IMG/VR virus record: IMGVR_UViG_3300043427_000269
Coordinates: 1 to 40,443 of that record
Strand: one strand, 5' to 3'
From: a virus
DNA: 40,443 nucleotides
Part shown: one piece after another, positions 21,795-30,677 of the stretch
Layout of the letters: every line of letters starts with the position of its first letter
Numbering within the stretch: position 1 is the first letter of the stretch
Made by a program: the position numbers and the translations under genes
Notes under the pieces: generated by a model
Database searches by the model: none
What the model was told of the DNA's origin: nothing
The model's input: the letters and a program-made list of their open reading frames with translations, nothing else

Positions 21795-22189
21795 TCGATA
21801 TACGCGTAGTCCAGCCGACAGAACTTAAATCTTGGTGGCAGTTTGTCAAACCAGGACTAGAAACGATCCTTAAAAAGTCTCCTGAAGACTGGATTCCAGA
21901 AGATGTGTACGCGCAGGTGTTCTGCAAGAACGCGCTTCTGTGGGTGTTTGTAGAGGAAAACAGGCCACTAGGTTTTGTGGTGCTAGTGGTCAGACCAGAG
22001 ACAGTACACGTTTGGTGTCTGTGGTCTGCGGTGCGAGATCGCCTAGAGGAAGGCTCTGAAGTCTTCTGGAAGGCGCTAAAAGAAGCAAATATCAAGCGAG
22101 TGACATTCGATACCTGGCGTAGAGGTTGGGATCGTGTCGCAGTCAAATATGGTTTTTCACCCCGAACGTGGGTAAAGGAGTTGACATGA
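21791..22189 (+). CDS. GNAT-fold protein
   Basis: The 132-aa product carries a GNAT-like order: ALLWVFVEENRPLGFVVL (beta hairpin), VHVWCLWSAVRDR, and a C-terminal FDTWRRGWDRVAVKYGF that resembles the acetyl-CoA-binding end of the fold. T7-like phages carry a comparable protein (gp13) near internal virion genes, and this one also precedes ejection-type genes. It may be structural and not enzymatic. Confidence 0.65.
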   Translation: MIDIRVVQPTELKSWWQFVKPGLETILKKSPEDWIPEDVYAQVFCKNALLWVFVEENRPLGFVVLVVRPETVHVWCLWSAVRDRLEEGSEVFWKALKEANIKRVTFDTWRRGWDRVAVKYGFSPRTWVKELT

Positions 22190-23016
22190 GTGGTGGTGGC
22201 GGCGGTACGAATACCGTAACAAGGACAGAACTAGACCCGACGATGAAGCCGTTTGTCCAGTACGGACTAACGGAAGCACAGCGTCTATATTCACAGCCCG
22301 ATACCCTTCAGTATTACCCTGGACAGACCTTTGTTGGCCCTTCTCAGCAGACGCAACTGGCCCTGCAGGCGGCACAGCAACGCGCCTCTATGGGAAACCC
22401 TCTGACTCCCGCAGCGCAACAGACCGCGCTCAACACGATTCAAGGCGGTTTCTTAGGGCCGAATCCGTTTCTGCAACAGGCTCTCCAGCCTGGTTTTGAT
22501 GCTGCACAGCGTCAGTACGAGGGTTCCGTAAATCAAGCCCTGTCTAACTTCTCCCGCGCTGGTCGCTACGGTTCTGGCGCTATGACGGGCGCTCTAAATC
22601 AGGCAGGTGGCGAATACGCTCGCGCTCTGACAGGAGCCGCAGGGACTTTGGGTTACCAGAACTACGCAGATGAACGCGCTCGCCAACAGGCTATGCTCGC
22701 CGCTGCACCGCAACTGGCACAAGCAGACTACGCAGATATTCAGCAGATGGCTAATGTTGGCGCACAACAAGAGGCTTATCAGGAAATGGCGATGGCCGAT
22801 GCGGTCAACCGCTTTAACTTCCAGCAACAGGCTCCCTATACGCGTCTCCAGTCGTTCCTCTCAGCAGCCTACGGTGCTCCGTCAGGGATGCAACAGATCA
22901 CGCCTGTGTACCGCAATCAACTTGGAAGTGCAATTGGTGGCGCTCTTACTGGCTACGCTCTTGGTGGCGGCCCAGGCGCAGGGGTTGGCGCTATTGCTGG
23001 CGGTCTCTTAGGATAA
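22186..23016 (+). CDS. Ejection/internal-virion-like protein with Gly-rich C-terminus
   Basis: ATG at 22186 follows AAAGGAG and overlaps the previous stop. The 276-aa product has a Gly N-terminus, Gln/Ala-rich helices and a conserved-looking SNFSRAGRYGSGAMTGAL (about 125-142). It ends with a Gly/Ala hydrophobic segment (GSAIGGALTGYALGGG ... AIAGGLLG) able to enter membranes. Position and composition fit a DNA-ejection protein; no family name is certain. Confidence 0.6.
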   Translation: MSGGGGGTNTVTRTELDPTMKPFVQYGLTEAQRLYSQPDTLQYYPGQTFVGPSQQTQLALQAAQQRASMGNPLTPAAQQTALNTIQGGFLGPNPFLQQALQPGFDAAQRQYEGSVNQALSNFSRAGRYGSGAMTGALNQAGGEYARALTGAAGTLGYQNYADERARQQAMLAAAPQLAQADYADIQQMANVGAQQEAYQEMAMADAVNRFNFQQQAPYTRLQSFLSAAYGAPSGMQQITPVYRNQLGSAIGGALTGYALGGGPGAGVGAIAGGLLG

Positions 23017-23019
23017 GAC

Positions 23020-23802
23020 ATGAGTGGAATCGAGCCAATTATTGCCGCAGAAGCAGCAACGGCTACGGCGGCAGCGGCAAGCACAGAAGCCGCAGCGATA
23101 GCGGCTGCAGAAATTGCGGCAGCAGAAGCGGCTGCAGCGGCAGCGGCAGAAGCGGCGGCAACCGCAGCGGCGGCAGAGGCTGGCACAGCCGCAACAGCAG
23201 AAGCGGCTTTAGCAGAAGGAACAAAACAAGCGGCTTTGGAGCAGTTTGGAAGTAGCGCTGGTGAGTCTTTGTTGTCAGCAGAGATGGCTCCGCAAGACTA
23301 TATGGCCCGCGAATTAGCCAGAGAGTCCGCTCTTAATAGTTTTGGGGTTAGCACAGAGGCAATTCTTGAGCAAGAACTACTGAATCAAGAACTTGCTCGG
23401 CAAGGAGCGTTAGAGCGTTTTGGTCAAAGCGCATCAGAAATGCTACAAAGCCCAGAGCCAACATTGTTCGATCAGGCTTGGCAAAAGACTTTGACGCAAG
23501 GAATGGACGCTGACCTTCCTGGGGCAACTATGCGCTCGATTCAGGCTGGCCTTCAAAACAATGCATTAAACACGCTTGGAAGCCTCCCGCAGTACTTGGG
23601 TATGCCAGCACCTCCTCCTGGCGCAGGTAAGGCTTTACAGGCTGCACGACTGCTCTCTCCGCAACAACAAGGCGGCACACGCACAAGCGTTGCTCCTCCG
23701 ATGATGAACCGTGGCAAAGAAGTGTCTCTGGCCGCTCCCATTTACGGACTGCTTGGTGGCGGTGGACAGATGCCTAAGCGTCGTCGCTTATCACTTATCT
23801 AG
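23020..23802 (+). CDS. Alanine-rich internal-virion-like protein
   Basis: Residues 8-75 are almost only Ala, Glu and Thr (an extreme helical or coiled segment), followed by two copies of a unit of the kind ALEQFGSSAGESLLS and ALERFGQSASEMLQS (about 70-84 and 130-144) and a Pro/Gly/Arg-rich end (PKRRRLSLI). The order (helical, repeat, basic tail) suits an ejected protein that binds DNA or membrane. The role is inferred from the neighbourhood only. Confidence 0.6.
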   Translation: MSGIEPIIAAEAATATAAAASTEAAAIAAAEIAAAEAAAAAAAEAAATAAAAEAGTAATAEAALAEGTKQAALEQFGSSAGESLLSAEMAPQDYMARELARESALNSFGVSTEAILEQELLNQELARQGALERFGQSASEMLQSPEPTLFDQAWQKTLTQGMDADLPGATMRSIQAGLQNNALNTLGSLPQYLGMPAPPPGAGKALQAARLLSPQQQGGTRTSVAPPMMNRGKEVSLAAPIYGLLGGGGQMPKRRRLSLI

Positions 23803-23811
23803 GATACGCAC

Positions 23812-25098
23812 ATGGATGAATACGAACAAATAATGGGACTTCTCGGATTAGACCGAGACAAAGTTCGCCAACAGCAACAGACGCAAGGACTGTTAAACGC
23901 AGGTTTGCAACTTCTTGCTGGCTCTGGCTACTCTCCGGTTCGCAGAACCACAGGAGAACTGCTAGGACAGGCAGGGATGGCTGGTATGCAAGGCTACCAA
24001 CAGGCTGGCGAAAGTGCGATTGATCGTGCGATTAAGGGTATGCAAGTTCAGCAGATGGTGCAAAAGCAACGCGAAGCACAACGCCTCCAGCAACTTGGCT
24101 CACGGTTAGTGGAGCCTCAGAAGGCTATGGTTCCTTCTACGGACGCAGAAGCCCAAGAGGGTGGCCTTTACGGTCAGCAAGGCGTGAACGTGCTTCCTAC
24201 CCGTATGGGCATGAACCAAGACGTTGTTCGTCAGTTGATGTCAACACCTGCTGGCATGGATTATCTGAGCAATGTTGTAAAGACACAGCGTGAACTTGCT
24301 GGCAAGACAGAGGTTATTGAAATTTATAGCCCGTCTGGCCAGGCAATGAAGGTTCGTTACAACGTAGACACGGGTGAGTACACGCCAATCGGTAACGCAA
24401 AAGCGGAGCCGTTTGTTCAGGTTGACCGCGGAAATGTGATTGAACTTCGTAGTCCGTCAGGAAATCTAATTGGATCGTTGCCAAAAGGTGCTGCGCCTAC
24501 AGCGCCGTCATTTTCAATGACAGAGACAGGGCAGATTCTTAATACTAAGACAGGTCAATTAAGAACTCCTACAGACGAGCAAGGAAGGCCTATCATTATT
24601 GACCAGTCTGCAAAAGCAACAGAAGGCGAGCGTTTGTCGTCTGGCTTCTATATGCGTATGGCAGACGCGTCAAACACGTTCAGACAGCCTCTCAAAGGCC
24701 CAGATGGAAAGCCAATTACTAGAGGAAATAATGTCTTAACCTTAGAAGATGTGGCATCAAAGCCGGAAGTGTTTGCAGAAGTTGTTGGCGGAATTATTCC
24801 TGATTGGTTAGGTGGTAAGGCCGCACAACAGTTTGCTACTTCTCCATTGCGCGAACAATACGAACAGGCTCAAGAAAACTGGGTTACTGCAAATCTTCGC
24901 AAAGAATCAGGCGCTGTAATTGGCCCAGAAGAAATGAAAAAAGAAATTAGAAAATGGTTTCCTGTTGTTGGAAACTCGCCAGAGGTTATTGAGCAAAAAC
25001 GTAAAGCAAGACAGACCGCTGAAGAATCAATGCGTAAAAATGCTGGTCGAGCATTATCTGTTCAGCAAACACAGCGCAATGTAACCGTGGACTACTAA
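23812..25098 (+). CDS. 428-aa internal-virion/ejection-like protein
   Basis: An N-terminal helix with LLNAGLQLLAGSGYSPVRRTTGE (about 28-50, in parts) leads into a Gln-rich coiled region, a beta-rich centre with IEIYSPSGQAMKVRY and IELRSPSGNLIGSL, and a C-terminal helical block (QAQENWVTANLRKESGAVIG, about 350-369, and EEMKKEIRKWFPVVG). That last block is familiar from large internal virion proteins of podoviruses and cyanophages (recollection). Probably ejected with DNA. Confidence 0.65.
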   Translation: MDEYEQIMGLLGLDRDKVRQQQQTQGLLNAGLQLLAGSGYSPVRRTTGELLGQAGMAGMQGYQQAGESAIDRAIKGMQVQQMVQKQREAQRLQQLGSRLVEPQKAMVPSTDAEAQEGGLYGQQGVNVLPTRMGMNQDVVRQLMSTPAGMDYLSNVVKTQRELAGKTEVIEIYSPSGQAMKVRYNVDTGEYTPIGNAKAEPFVQVDRGNVIELRSPSGNLIGSLPKGAAPTAPSFSMTETGQILNTKTGQLRTPTDEQGRPIIIDQSAKATEGERLSSGFYMRMADASNTFRQPLKGPDGKPITRGNNVLTLEDVASKPEVFAEVVGGIIPDWLGGKAAQQFATSPLREQYEQAQENWVTANLRKESGAVIGPEEMKKEIRKWFPVVGNSPEVIEQKRKARQTAEESMRKNAGRALSVQQTQRNVTVDY

Positions 25099-25099
25099 A

Positions 25100-27049
25100 A
25101 TGCCATATTCGATTACTACGAAAGACGGGATAACGATTAACAATATCCCCGATGACGTTGCTCCTGACTCGCAAGAGTTGAAGGATCGCGTTGCTAGGAT
25201 TCGTGCTGGAGAAACAGAAGCGCCACGCGAGGCAAAGCCTGCCGCCCCTAGAGAAGCGCCTTCTGTTGCAAGCGTTTTGCGCCCTGAATTTATAAACCCA
25301 GAAGTTCAACGACAAGCAGGTTTGTTTGCTAGGACTATCCCTGGCGCTGCTGCAAATCTAGTTGGATTGGTTGGAGACCCATTAAACGCCTTGGTAAACC
25401 TAATTACCGGAAGCAAACTTCAGACAATTGGTGGCGCAACAGAAAACCTGATGACGCAAGCAGGGCTTCCTGAGCCGCGACCAGGGCTGGAGCGTGGTAT
25501 ATACAACATCAACACGGCTGCATTAGGAGCAGGTGCGCCAGCATCAATGATTGGTCGCGCTACAAGAGCAATTCCAACTCGCGCTCCAGCGCCACGAACC
25601 GAACCGTCATTTGCACAACAGAACGTGGTTCAACCACTTCAGCAAGCGTTTGGTGGAAATGTTGGGTTGCAAACAACTGGAGCCGCTGGCGCATCCTTGG
25701 CCTCTCAGTTGGCTGCACAGGCTGGCGCTGGCACGTTTGGTCAGATTGGCGCTGGATTGCTTGGCGGCGTTGTTGCCCCCACAACATTACAAACGGCTGG
25801 ATCAAGAACAACCGCTGGCGCAAGAGAGGCTGTACGTCCGTTTACTGAGGCTGGCAGAGAAGTCATCGCTGGTAATGTTCTTCGCCAATTGTCAGCGGAG
25901 CCTGATGTCGCAGCATTACGGGCAAGTTCATTTGAGCCTCGAGTCCAAGGTTATACGCCGACAACCGCACAGGCTACTAGAGATGTGGGTCTAATATCGG
26001 CAGAAACACCAATTAGATCGTTTGATGCAACGGGCCGGTTTGCCGCACAAGCAAGTCAAGCAAACCAAGCACGAATGACCGTTCTTGATCGCCTTGCAAA
26101 AGACAAAGACGCGCTTAATGCCGCAATTGCAAAACGTGACGAAATTTCCACGCCGTTGCGTGAACAGGCTTTTGCACAATCAGCGGTAACGCCAGAAGTA
26201 CTGCAAGCATCCGTAAATAATACGGTTGTAAAAACAATAGATAACATTCTTGCATCGTCTGCTGGGGCAAGACAGCCAGTTAAAAACGCAATGCAGTTTG
26301 CCCGTGAGCGTCTGCAAGACGGGACAACACCAGAACGCCTGTATGAAGTACGCAAGGATTTGCGCGATGCAGCACAAGGATTGCTAAACAAAGAAGGTTC
26401 TGCGTATAACCTAGCCAAGAAAGAACTTGAGTCTGTAATCAAGTCTGTGGACAACGTCTTAGAGGCAGAAGCGCCTGGATACAAAAACTATCTAAGCAAG
26501 TATGCTGCTTCTAGTCGTGGCATTGAAAGGTTAGAAGCGGTACAAGACTTTCGCAAAAAAGTTCTAACCACAACTCCTGATCCTGGTCGAGTGTCTGATT
26601 ATTTGATTTCACAGCCAGCGTTTACAAGGGCTATTCGAGCATTAAAAGACGACCCTAAACTTGGCGGTCTATCAAAAACACAGTTTGCAGTTTTAGAGCG
26701 CGTCAGCAAAGACTTAGATGACGGTGTTCTGGCTCGCGCCACAAAGGTTCCTGGCTCTGATACATTCAAAAATATGTCCACGGCAAATCTTATTGGCGGC
26801 ATTGTTGGAAAGCAATTGTTTGGTGAATTAAGCCCTGCTATGCAAAGCAAGATTAACCCGTTTAACTGGATGTACGGCGGTAGCGATGAAGCAATCAAAG
26901 AACTTCTTGTGGACGCTATGCTAGACCCCAAACTAGCCGCAAAACTTATGCAAAAAGCAACAACCACATCGGTTGAGCCAATTTCTAAAGAACTTCAACG
27001 CCGAGCCATCAACCTAGGCTACGGATCTATTTTCGGACTAACGGAGTAA
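25100..27049 (+). CDS. 649-aa internal-virion/ejection-like protein
   Basis: The N-terminus (SITTKDGITINNIPDDV, then LKDRVARIRAGE) has the short 'G..i..IPddv' motif common at the start of phage injection proteins. Residues about 55-145 contain a Gly/Ala hydrophobic region around AGLFARTIPGAAANLVGLVG. The rest is long helix, with ARQPVKNAMQFARERL and NLAKKELESVIKSV. It is the largest protein of the ejection group and the last before the tail-fibre genes. Confidence 0.68.
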   Translation: MPYSITTKDGITINNIPDDVAPDSQELKDRVARIRAGETEAPREAKPAAPREAPSVASVLRPEFINPEVQRQAGLFARTIPGAAANLVGLVGDPLNALVNLITGSKLQTIGGATENLMTQAGLPEPRPGLERGIYNINTAALGAGAPASMIGRATRAIPTRAPAPRTEPSFAQQNVVQPLQQAFGGNVGLQTTGAAGASLASQLAAQAGAGTFGQIGAGLLGGVVAPTTLQTAGSRTTAGAREAVRPFTEAGREVIAGNVLRQLSAEPDVAALRASSFEPRVQGYTPTTAQATRDVGLISAETPIRSFDATGRFAAQASQANQARMTVLDRLAKDKDALNAAIAKRDEISTPLREQAFAQSAVTPEVLQASVNNTVVKTIDNILASSAGARQPVKNAMQFARERLQDGTTPERLYEVRKDLRDAAQGLLNKEGSAYNLAKKELESVIKSVDNVLEAEAPGYKNYLSKYAASSRGIERLEAVQDFRKKVLTTTPDPGRVSDYLISQPAFTRAIRALKDDPKLGGLSKTQFAVLERVSKDLDDGVLARATKVPGSDTFKNMSTANLIGGIVGKQLFGELSPAMQSKINPFNWMYGGSDEAIKELLVDAMLDPKLAAKLMQKATTTSVEPISKELQRRAINLGYGSIFGLTE

Positions 27050-27052
27050 AAA

Positions 27053-27643
27053 ATGCCCAAGACCAAGATCAGCGAATACTCATCTACCGCAGCCGACAAT
27101 ACCGACATCGACGGTATTAACCTAGCGGAGGGTATGCTGCCCTCTGACGTAAACAATGCCATCCGTGAACTTATGGCGCAACTCAAGGACTTCGAGACAG
27201 GCGCTGGCGGTGATTCTTTGACTGTTGGTGGAAGTTTGGTGGTTGCTAATACTTCTACGCTAGGAGTGGTCACAAGTTCAATCATTAGCGGATCTGCTAA
27301 TACGCTGACCGTAGATGGTACGAACCCCGTAGGATTTAGGGACGTTCCTCCTGTTGGGACTAAGACATCTTCTTACACGCTCGCCGTTGGAGACGTAGGT
27401 AAGTATGTTCAGGTCGGAACTAGCGGGTCTATTACGATTCCTGATGCCACATTCTCTGAGGGTGACATTATCTCAATCTTCAATAACACTACCGGAAACG
27501 TAACGATTACCTGTACGATTACGACTGCTTACATAGCAGGTACGGACGCTGATAAGGCTTCTGTGACGTTGGCTACCCGTGGTGTTGCAACTATTCTGTT
27601 TATTTCTGGAACCGTCTGCGTTATTTCAGGGAACGTGTCATAA
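27053..27643 (+). CDS. Tail-fibre base protein
   Basis: The 196-aa product begins with the well-known fibre-base pattern KISEYSSTAADNTDIDGINL and SDVNNAIRELMAQLKDFETG (residues 4-50), which anchors fibres to podovirus tails. The remainder is beta-rich with repeating Thr/Gly/Ile strands. GGAG precedes the ATG. The next gene begins immediately after the stop, so both probably form one fibre. Confidence 0.8.
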   Translation: MPKTKISEYSSTAADNTDIDGINLAEGMLPSDVNNAIRELMAQLKDFETGAGGDSLTVGGSLVVANTSTLGVVTSSIISGSANTLTVDGTNPVGFRDVPPVGTKTSSYTLAVGDVGKYVQVGTSGSITIPDATFSEGDIISIFNNTTGNVTITCTITTAYIAGTDADKASVTLATRGVATILFISGTVCVISGNVS

Positions 27644-29248
27644 ATGGGTGGAATCATTCAAATGCTTCTGGCCTCTAAAGCGGCCATTGGCTCATACACA
27701 GTAGTCCAAACATTTACCGCTTCTGGTTCATGGACTGCGCCTACTGGGGTCACAGAGGTTGAATATCTCGTGGTCGCTGGTGGTGGGGGCGGTGGAACAG
27801 GACAAAACGTAAACCTACAAAGAAGCGGTGGTGGCGGTGGAGCCGGTGGTTTCCGAACAGGTACAGGTCTTTCTGTTACCGCTGGAACCACATACACAGT
27901 TACTGTTGGTGGCGGCGGCGCTGGCGGTTCTGCAAATGAAACACAGGGAACTAATGGATCAAATTCCGTATTTTCAAGCATTACCTCTACTGGCGGTGGT
28001 GGCGGCGGCTTAAATTTTGCTGTTGGAAGTAGTGGTGGGTCTGGTGGTGGCGGTGGGTCTGGCAATAAGGCTGGCGGCGCTGGAAATACACCATCAACAT
28101 CACCATCACAAGGAAACAATGGCGGTGCCTCTGGATCAAGTTCAAATTCTAGTGGTGGAGGCGGTGGCGCTGGTAGCGTTGGTGGGGCAGGAGTTAATTC
28201 CCCAGAAGTCGGCGGTGCTGGTGGAGATGGGACTGCATCCTCTTTGTCTGGATCGTCGGTGACATACGCTGGAGGTGGGGGTGGCGGTTCAATAACAGGT
28301 GGTGCTAGTGGTTCAAGCATTGGTGGAACTGGTGGTAGTCAAAACACTAATGGTACTAACGCATCTCCTGCAAATCGAGGAAGCGGCGGAGGTGGCGCTG
28401 GTGCTAATAGCGGAACAAATACAACTGGTGGAAGCGGATCTTCCGGTATCGTAATCATCAAATACACCGTTCCTGGCTCTACAAACGTAGCCACGTTTAC
28501 TACTTCTGGTTCATGGACTGCTCCTACGGGAGTGAGTTCTGTTGAGTATTTGGTCGTAGCCGGTGGTGGCGGTGGTGGCACTGGTCCAGCCGCAATAGGA
28601 GTCCGGTCAGGTGGCGGTGGTGGCGCTGGCGGTTATAGAACCGGAACAGGTTTGGCGGTGACGGCTGGTACAACGTATACAGTAACTGTGGGTGCAGGTG
28701 GTGCCGGTGGCGCATCAAACAACAATAATGGAGCCCCAGGAAGTAATTCTGTATTTTCTACCATCACCTCTGCTGGTGGCGGTTATGGGGCTAAAGGAAG
28801 CCCAGCCACACAGGGCGGAAGCGGCGGTTCTGGTGGTGGTGGTGCAAGCGTAGGCGGCACAGGCGGGTCTGGCAATACGCCATCTACTTCTCCAAGTCAA
28901 GGAAATAATGGCGGTGCAGGAGAAAACCAATGTGCCGGTGGTGGCGGTGGCTCTACTGGAACAGGCGGTAATGCTGTTGGCCCATCTCAAACCGGAGGCG
29001 CAGGCGGCGCCGGAACTGCTTCCTCTATATCTGGATCTTCTGTAACTTACGCTGGTGGTGGGGGTGGTGGTGGTGATACCGCTGGTGCTGCTGGAAGCGG
29101 TGGTGGAGGTGCTGGGGGTGGAGATAGTGCAAACGGAAGTTCCGGAACTGCAAACACCGGAGGCGGCGGCGGAGGTGGTGGTCAAGCAGACCCAACTCTT
29201 ACAACGGCTGGCTCTGGCGGCTCTGGCATCGTAATTATTAAGTGGTAA
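27644..29248 (+). CDS. Tail-fibre tip with two tandem Gly-rich domains
   Basis: The 534-aa protein consists of a 20-residue lead and two similar modules. Each begins with F-T-x-S-G-S-W-T-A-P-T-G-V and VEYLVVAGGGGGGTG, continues through strings of Gly with short motifs such as NTPSTSPSQGNNGGA, and ends GSGIVIIK. Gly-rich packs of this kind are known in phage adhesins, where polyglycine-II-type sheets carry receptor-binding loops. The loops between Gly strings are the parts most different between modules. Likely the receptor-binding protein. Confidence 0.8.
   Translation: MGGIIQMLLASKAAIGSYTVVQTFTASGSWTAPTGVTEVEYLVVAGGGGGGTGQNVNLQRSGGGGGAGGFRTGTGLSVTAGTTYTVTVGGGGAGGSANETQGTNGSNSVFSSITSTGGGGGGLNFAVGSSGGSGGGGGSGNKAGGAGNTPSTSPSQGNNGGASGSSSNSSGGGGGAGSVGGAGVNSPEVGGAGGDGTASSLSGSSVTYAGGGGGGSITGGASGSSIGGTGGSQNTNGTNASPANRGSGGGGAGANSGTNTTGGSGSSGIVIIKYTVPGSTNVATFTTSGSWTAPTGVSSVEYLVVAGGGGGGTGPAAIGVRSGGGGGAGGYRTGTGLAVTAGTTYTVTVGAGGAGGASNNNNGAPGSNSVFSTITSAGGGYGAKGSPATQGGSGGSGGGGASVGGTGGSGNTPSTSPSQGNNGGAGENQCAGGGGGSTGTGGNAVGPSQTGGAGGAGTASSISGSSVTYAGGGGGGGDTAGAAGSGGGGAGGGDSANGSSGTANTGGGGGGGGQADPTLTTAGSGGSGIVIIKW
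27702..29247 (+). repeat. Two tandem copies of a ~770-bp Gly-rich module
   Basis: Module 1 spans about 27702-28469 and module 2 about 28490-29247. Both open with matching 'tctggttcatggactgc' words and close with 'atcgtaatcatcaa'/'atcgtaattattaa'. Internal similarity is high at boundaries and lower within, as after a duplication followed by loop diversification. Confidence 0.75.
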
Positions 29249-29261
29249 TGAGGAGCAATAA

Positions 29262-29522
29262 TTGGAAACAAAGATTTATCGGTTTCACGGTATAGATACA
29301 GCAATGCAGTTACTTCGTCCTGGTGCTAAATGGGAATGGACAGGTGGTGTTGGCTTTACTCGTTGGGATGACCCAAGGCCAAAACCATCTGTTCAGGAAG
29401 TAGAAGAAACGATGGAAAAGGTGAAGGCATTTGAAGAATCCATCAAGACTATTTGGCTACCAGAGCAGATCGAAGAAATAACCAAGAACGCTGAAGTTAT
29501 CCGCAAGGCGGTGGAAGGGTGA
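29262..29522 (+). CDS. 86-aa protein after the tail fibre, possible fibre chaperone
   Basis: TTG at 29262 follows AGGAG at 6 nt. The start reads METKIYRFHGIDTAMQLLRPGAKWEW, then GGVGFTRWDDPRPKPS, then a charged helix. Small proteins with a 'LLRPgA.W.w' outline follow fibre genes in many phages (recollection) and may help folding. The stop overlaps the next GTG start. Confidence 0.6.
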   Translation: METKIYRFHGIDTAMQLLRPGAKWEWTGGVGFTRWDDPRPKPSVQEVEETMEKVKAFEESIKTIWLPEQIEEITKNAEVIRKAVEG

Positions 29523-30139
29523 TACATAACCTATTCCCAATACCGATAGGCAGATACGAGTTAGACCGTGATCTAACCGATAAAGAGTTGTCGTTTCTAA
29601 AAAACCAAGAAACGCGATCTAACATGGGAAATGTTACTAGCGTTAGTAATACGATTCTCAAGTCTGATGAATTAAGCGATCTAAAGTCATTTATAGACTC
29701 AAAGATCTCTGAGTACTTTGTTGAGGTATACAGACCAAAGACTAAAGTTGAGTTAAAGATCACTCAGTCTTGGGCTAACTACACAGAAAACGGCCAGTAT
29801 CACCACAAACACGCACACCCAAATTCGTTTGTCTCTGGTGTGTTTTATGTTCAGGCCGACAAAGAAAAAGACAAGATTTACTTTTACCAAGACAAGTATC
29901 AGCAGATCAAAATACCGCCGTCTGAATGGAATCTGTGGAACTCAGAATCTTGGTGGTTTGAAGTTGGAACAGGTGGATTAGTGCTGTTTCCGTCTAGCCT
30001 TACGCACATGGTTCAAACAGTAGAGTCTGATAAGACACGAATTAGTTTGGCATTTAACACGTTCCCAGTAGGTAATCTTGGTGACGAAACTGAATTAACA
30101 GGACTTAGTTTAGGAGATATAGATGGCGCATTTCGCTGA
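29519..30139 (+). CDS. 2OG-Fe(II) oxygenase-like protein
   Basis: Family members hydroxylate proteins or small molecules using 2-oxoglutarate and iron. The 206-aa product matches the PF13759-type pattern: SWANYTENGQYHHKHAHPNS (85-103, with the H-A-H pair at 98-100), SGVFYV (106-111), LVLFPSSLTHMV (154-165, distal His163) and an Arg before SLAFN (174-180) that would bind 2-oxoglutarate. GTG at 29519 overlaps the upstream stop. Target unknown; it follows tail-fibre genes. Confidence 0.8.
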   Translation: MIHNLFPIPIGRYELDRDLTDKELSFLKNQETRSNMGNVTSVSNTILKSDELSDLKSFIDSKISEYFVEVYRPKTKVELKITQSWANYTENGQYHHKHAHPNSFVSGVFYVQADKEKDKIYFYQDKYQQIKIPPSEWNLWNSESWWFEVGTGGLVLFPSSLTHMVQTVESDKTRISLAFNTFPVGNLGDETELTGLSLGDIDGAFR

Positions 30140-30503
30140 GTTAGACTCTAACAATGTTGTGCTACGAGTCATCGTAGTTGGCAACAAAGACACCGCAGAT
30201 GCTAATGGTGTTGAGAAAGAACATATTGGCGCTGCTTTTTGCGAGCGACTGTTTGGTGGAAACTGGAAGCAGACATCGTATAACGGCAACAAGCGTAAGA
30301 ACTACGCAGGGATTGGCTATACATACGACCCAGTACGCGATGCGTTCATACCGCCAAAACCGTTTAACTCATGGGTTCTGGTAGAAGATACCTGCCAATG
30401 GAAATCGCCAGTAGATATGCCAGCAGATGCCGGTACTGGTGAGCCACCTAAGCGATATACATGGGATGAGGCTACTGTCTCTTGGGTTGCAGTGGAGGCA
30501 TAA
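30123..30503 (+). CDS. 126-aa conserved phage protein
   Basis: Begins MAHFAELDSNNVVLRVIVVGN and includes AAFCERLFGGNWKQTSYNG and YAGIGYTYDPVRDAFIPPKPF, a pattern seen in many marine and freshwater phages near tail and structural genes. It has a beta-rich core and a Trp-rich end. GGAGATATAG precedes the ATG. Function unknown; usually assumed to be a virion protein. Confidence 0.75.
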   Translation: MAHFAELDSNNVVLRVIVVGNKDTADANGVEKEHIGAAFCERLFGGNWKQTSYNGNKRKNYAGIGYTYDPVRDAFIPPKPFNSWVLVEDTCQWKSPVDMPADAGTGEPPKRYTWDEATVSWVAVEA

Positions 30504-30677
30504 ATGGCACAGCACACGGAAGAAATTAAGCACATTGCAGACGGTCTTTCCATTATGACCGTCATTGGTACTCTGGCTGAAGTTCTACCCGCAATCGCAG
30601 CCCTTTTCACAATCATCTGGACTGGGTTTCGGATCTACGAGACCGAGACAGTAAAAGGCTGGCTTAAACGCAAATGA
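30504..30677 (+). CDS. 57-aa holin-like membrane protein (class II-like)
   Basis: One strong transmembrane helix (residues about 16-44: IMTVIGTLAEVLPAIAAL and FTIIWTGFRIYE) follows a polar amphipathic N-terminus (AQHTEEIKHIADGL) and ends in a basic tail KGWLKRK. This 'IADGLS...W..FRIYE' type is familiar among T7-like class II holins. The ATG overlaps nothing upstream, and the stop overlaps the next gene by 4 nt. It opens the lysis region. Confidence 0.72.
   Translation: MAQHTEEIKHIADGLSIMTVIGTLAEVLPAIAALFTIIWTGFRIYETETVKGWLKRK

Noticed and set aside
22953-23186. Minus-strand Ala-rich ORF opposite the Ala-rich virion gene
   Set aside because: GC-rich Ala/Ala complementarity explains it; the plus-strand gene is in operon context.
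27658-28320. Long minus-strand ORF (220 aa) rich in Pro, opposite the tail-fibre gene
   Set aside because: It is the complement of Gly codons (GGN read as NCC, Pro) and has no ribosome site; the Gly-rich plus-strand frame has recognisable borders and context.
28715-29185. Minus-strand Ser/Thr/Ala ORF opposite the second Gly-rich module
   Set aside because: Same composition effect; no start signals.
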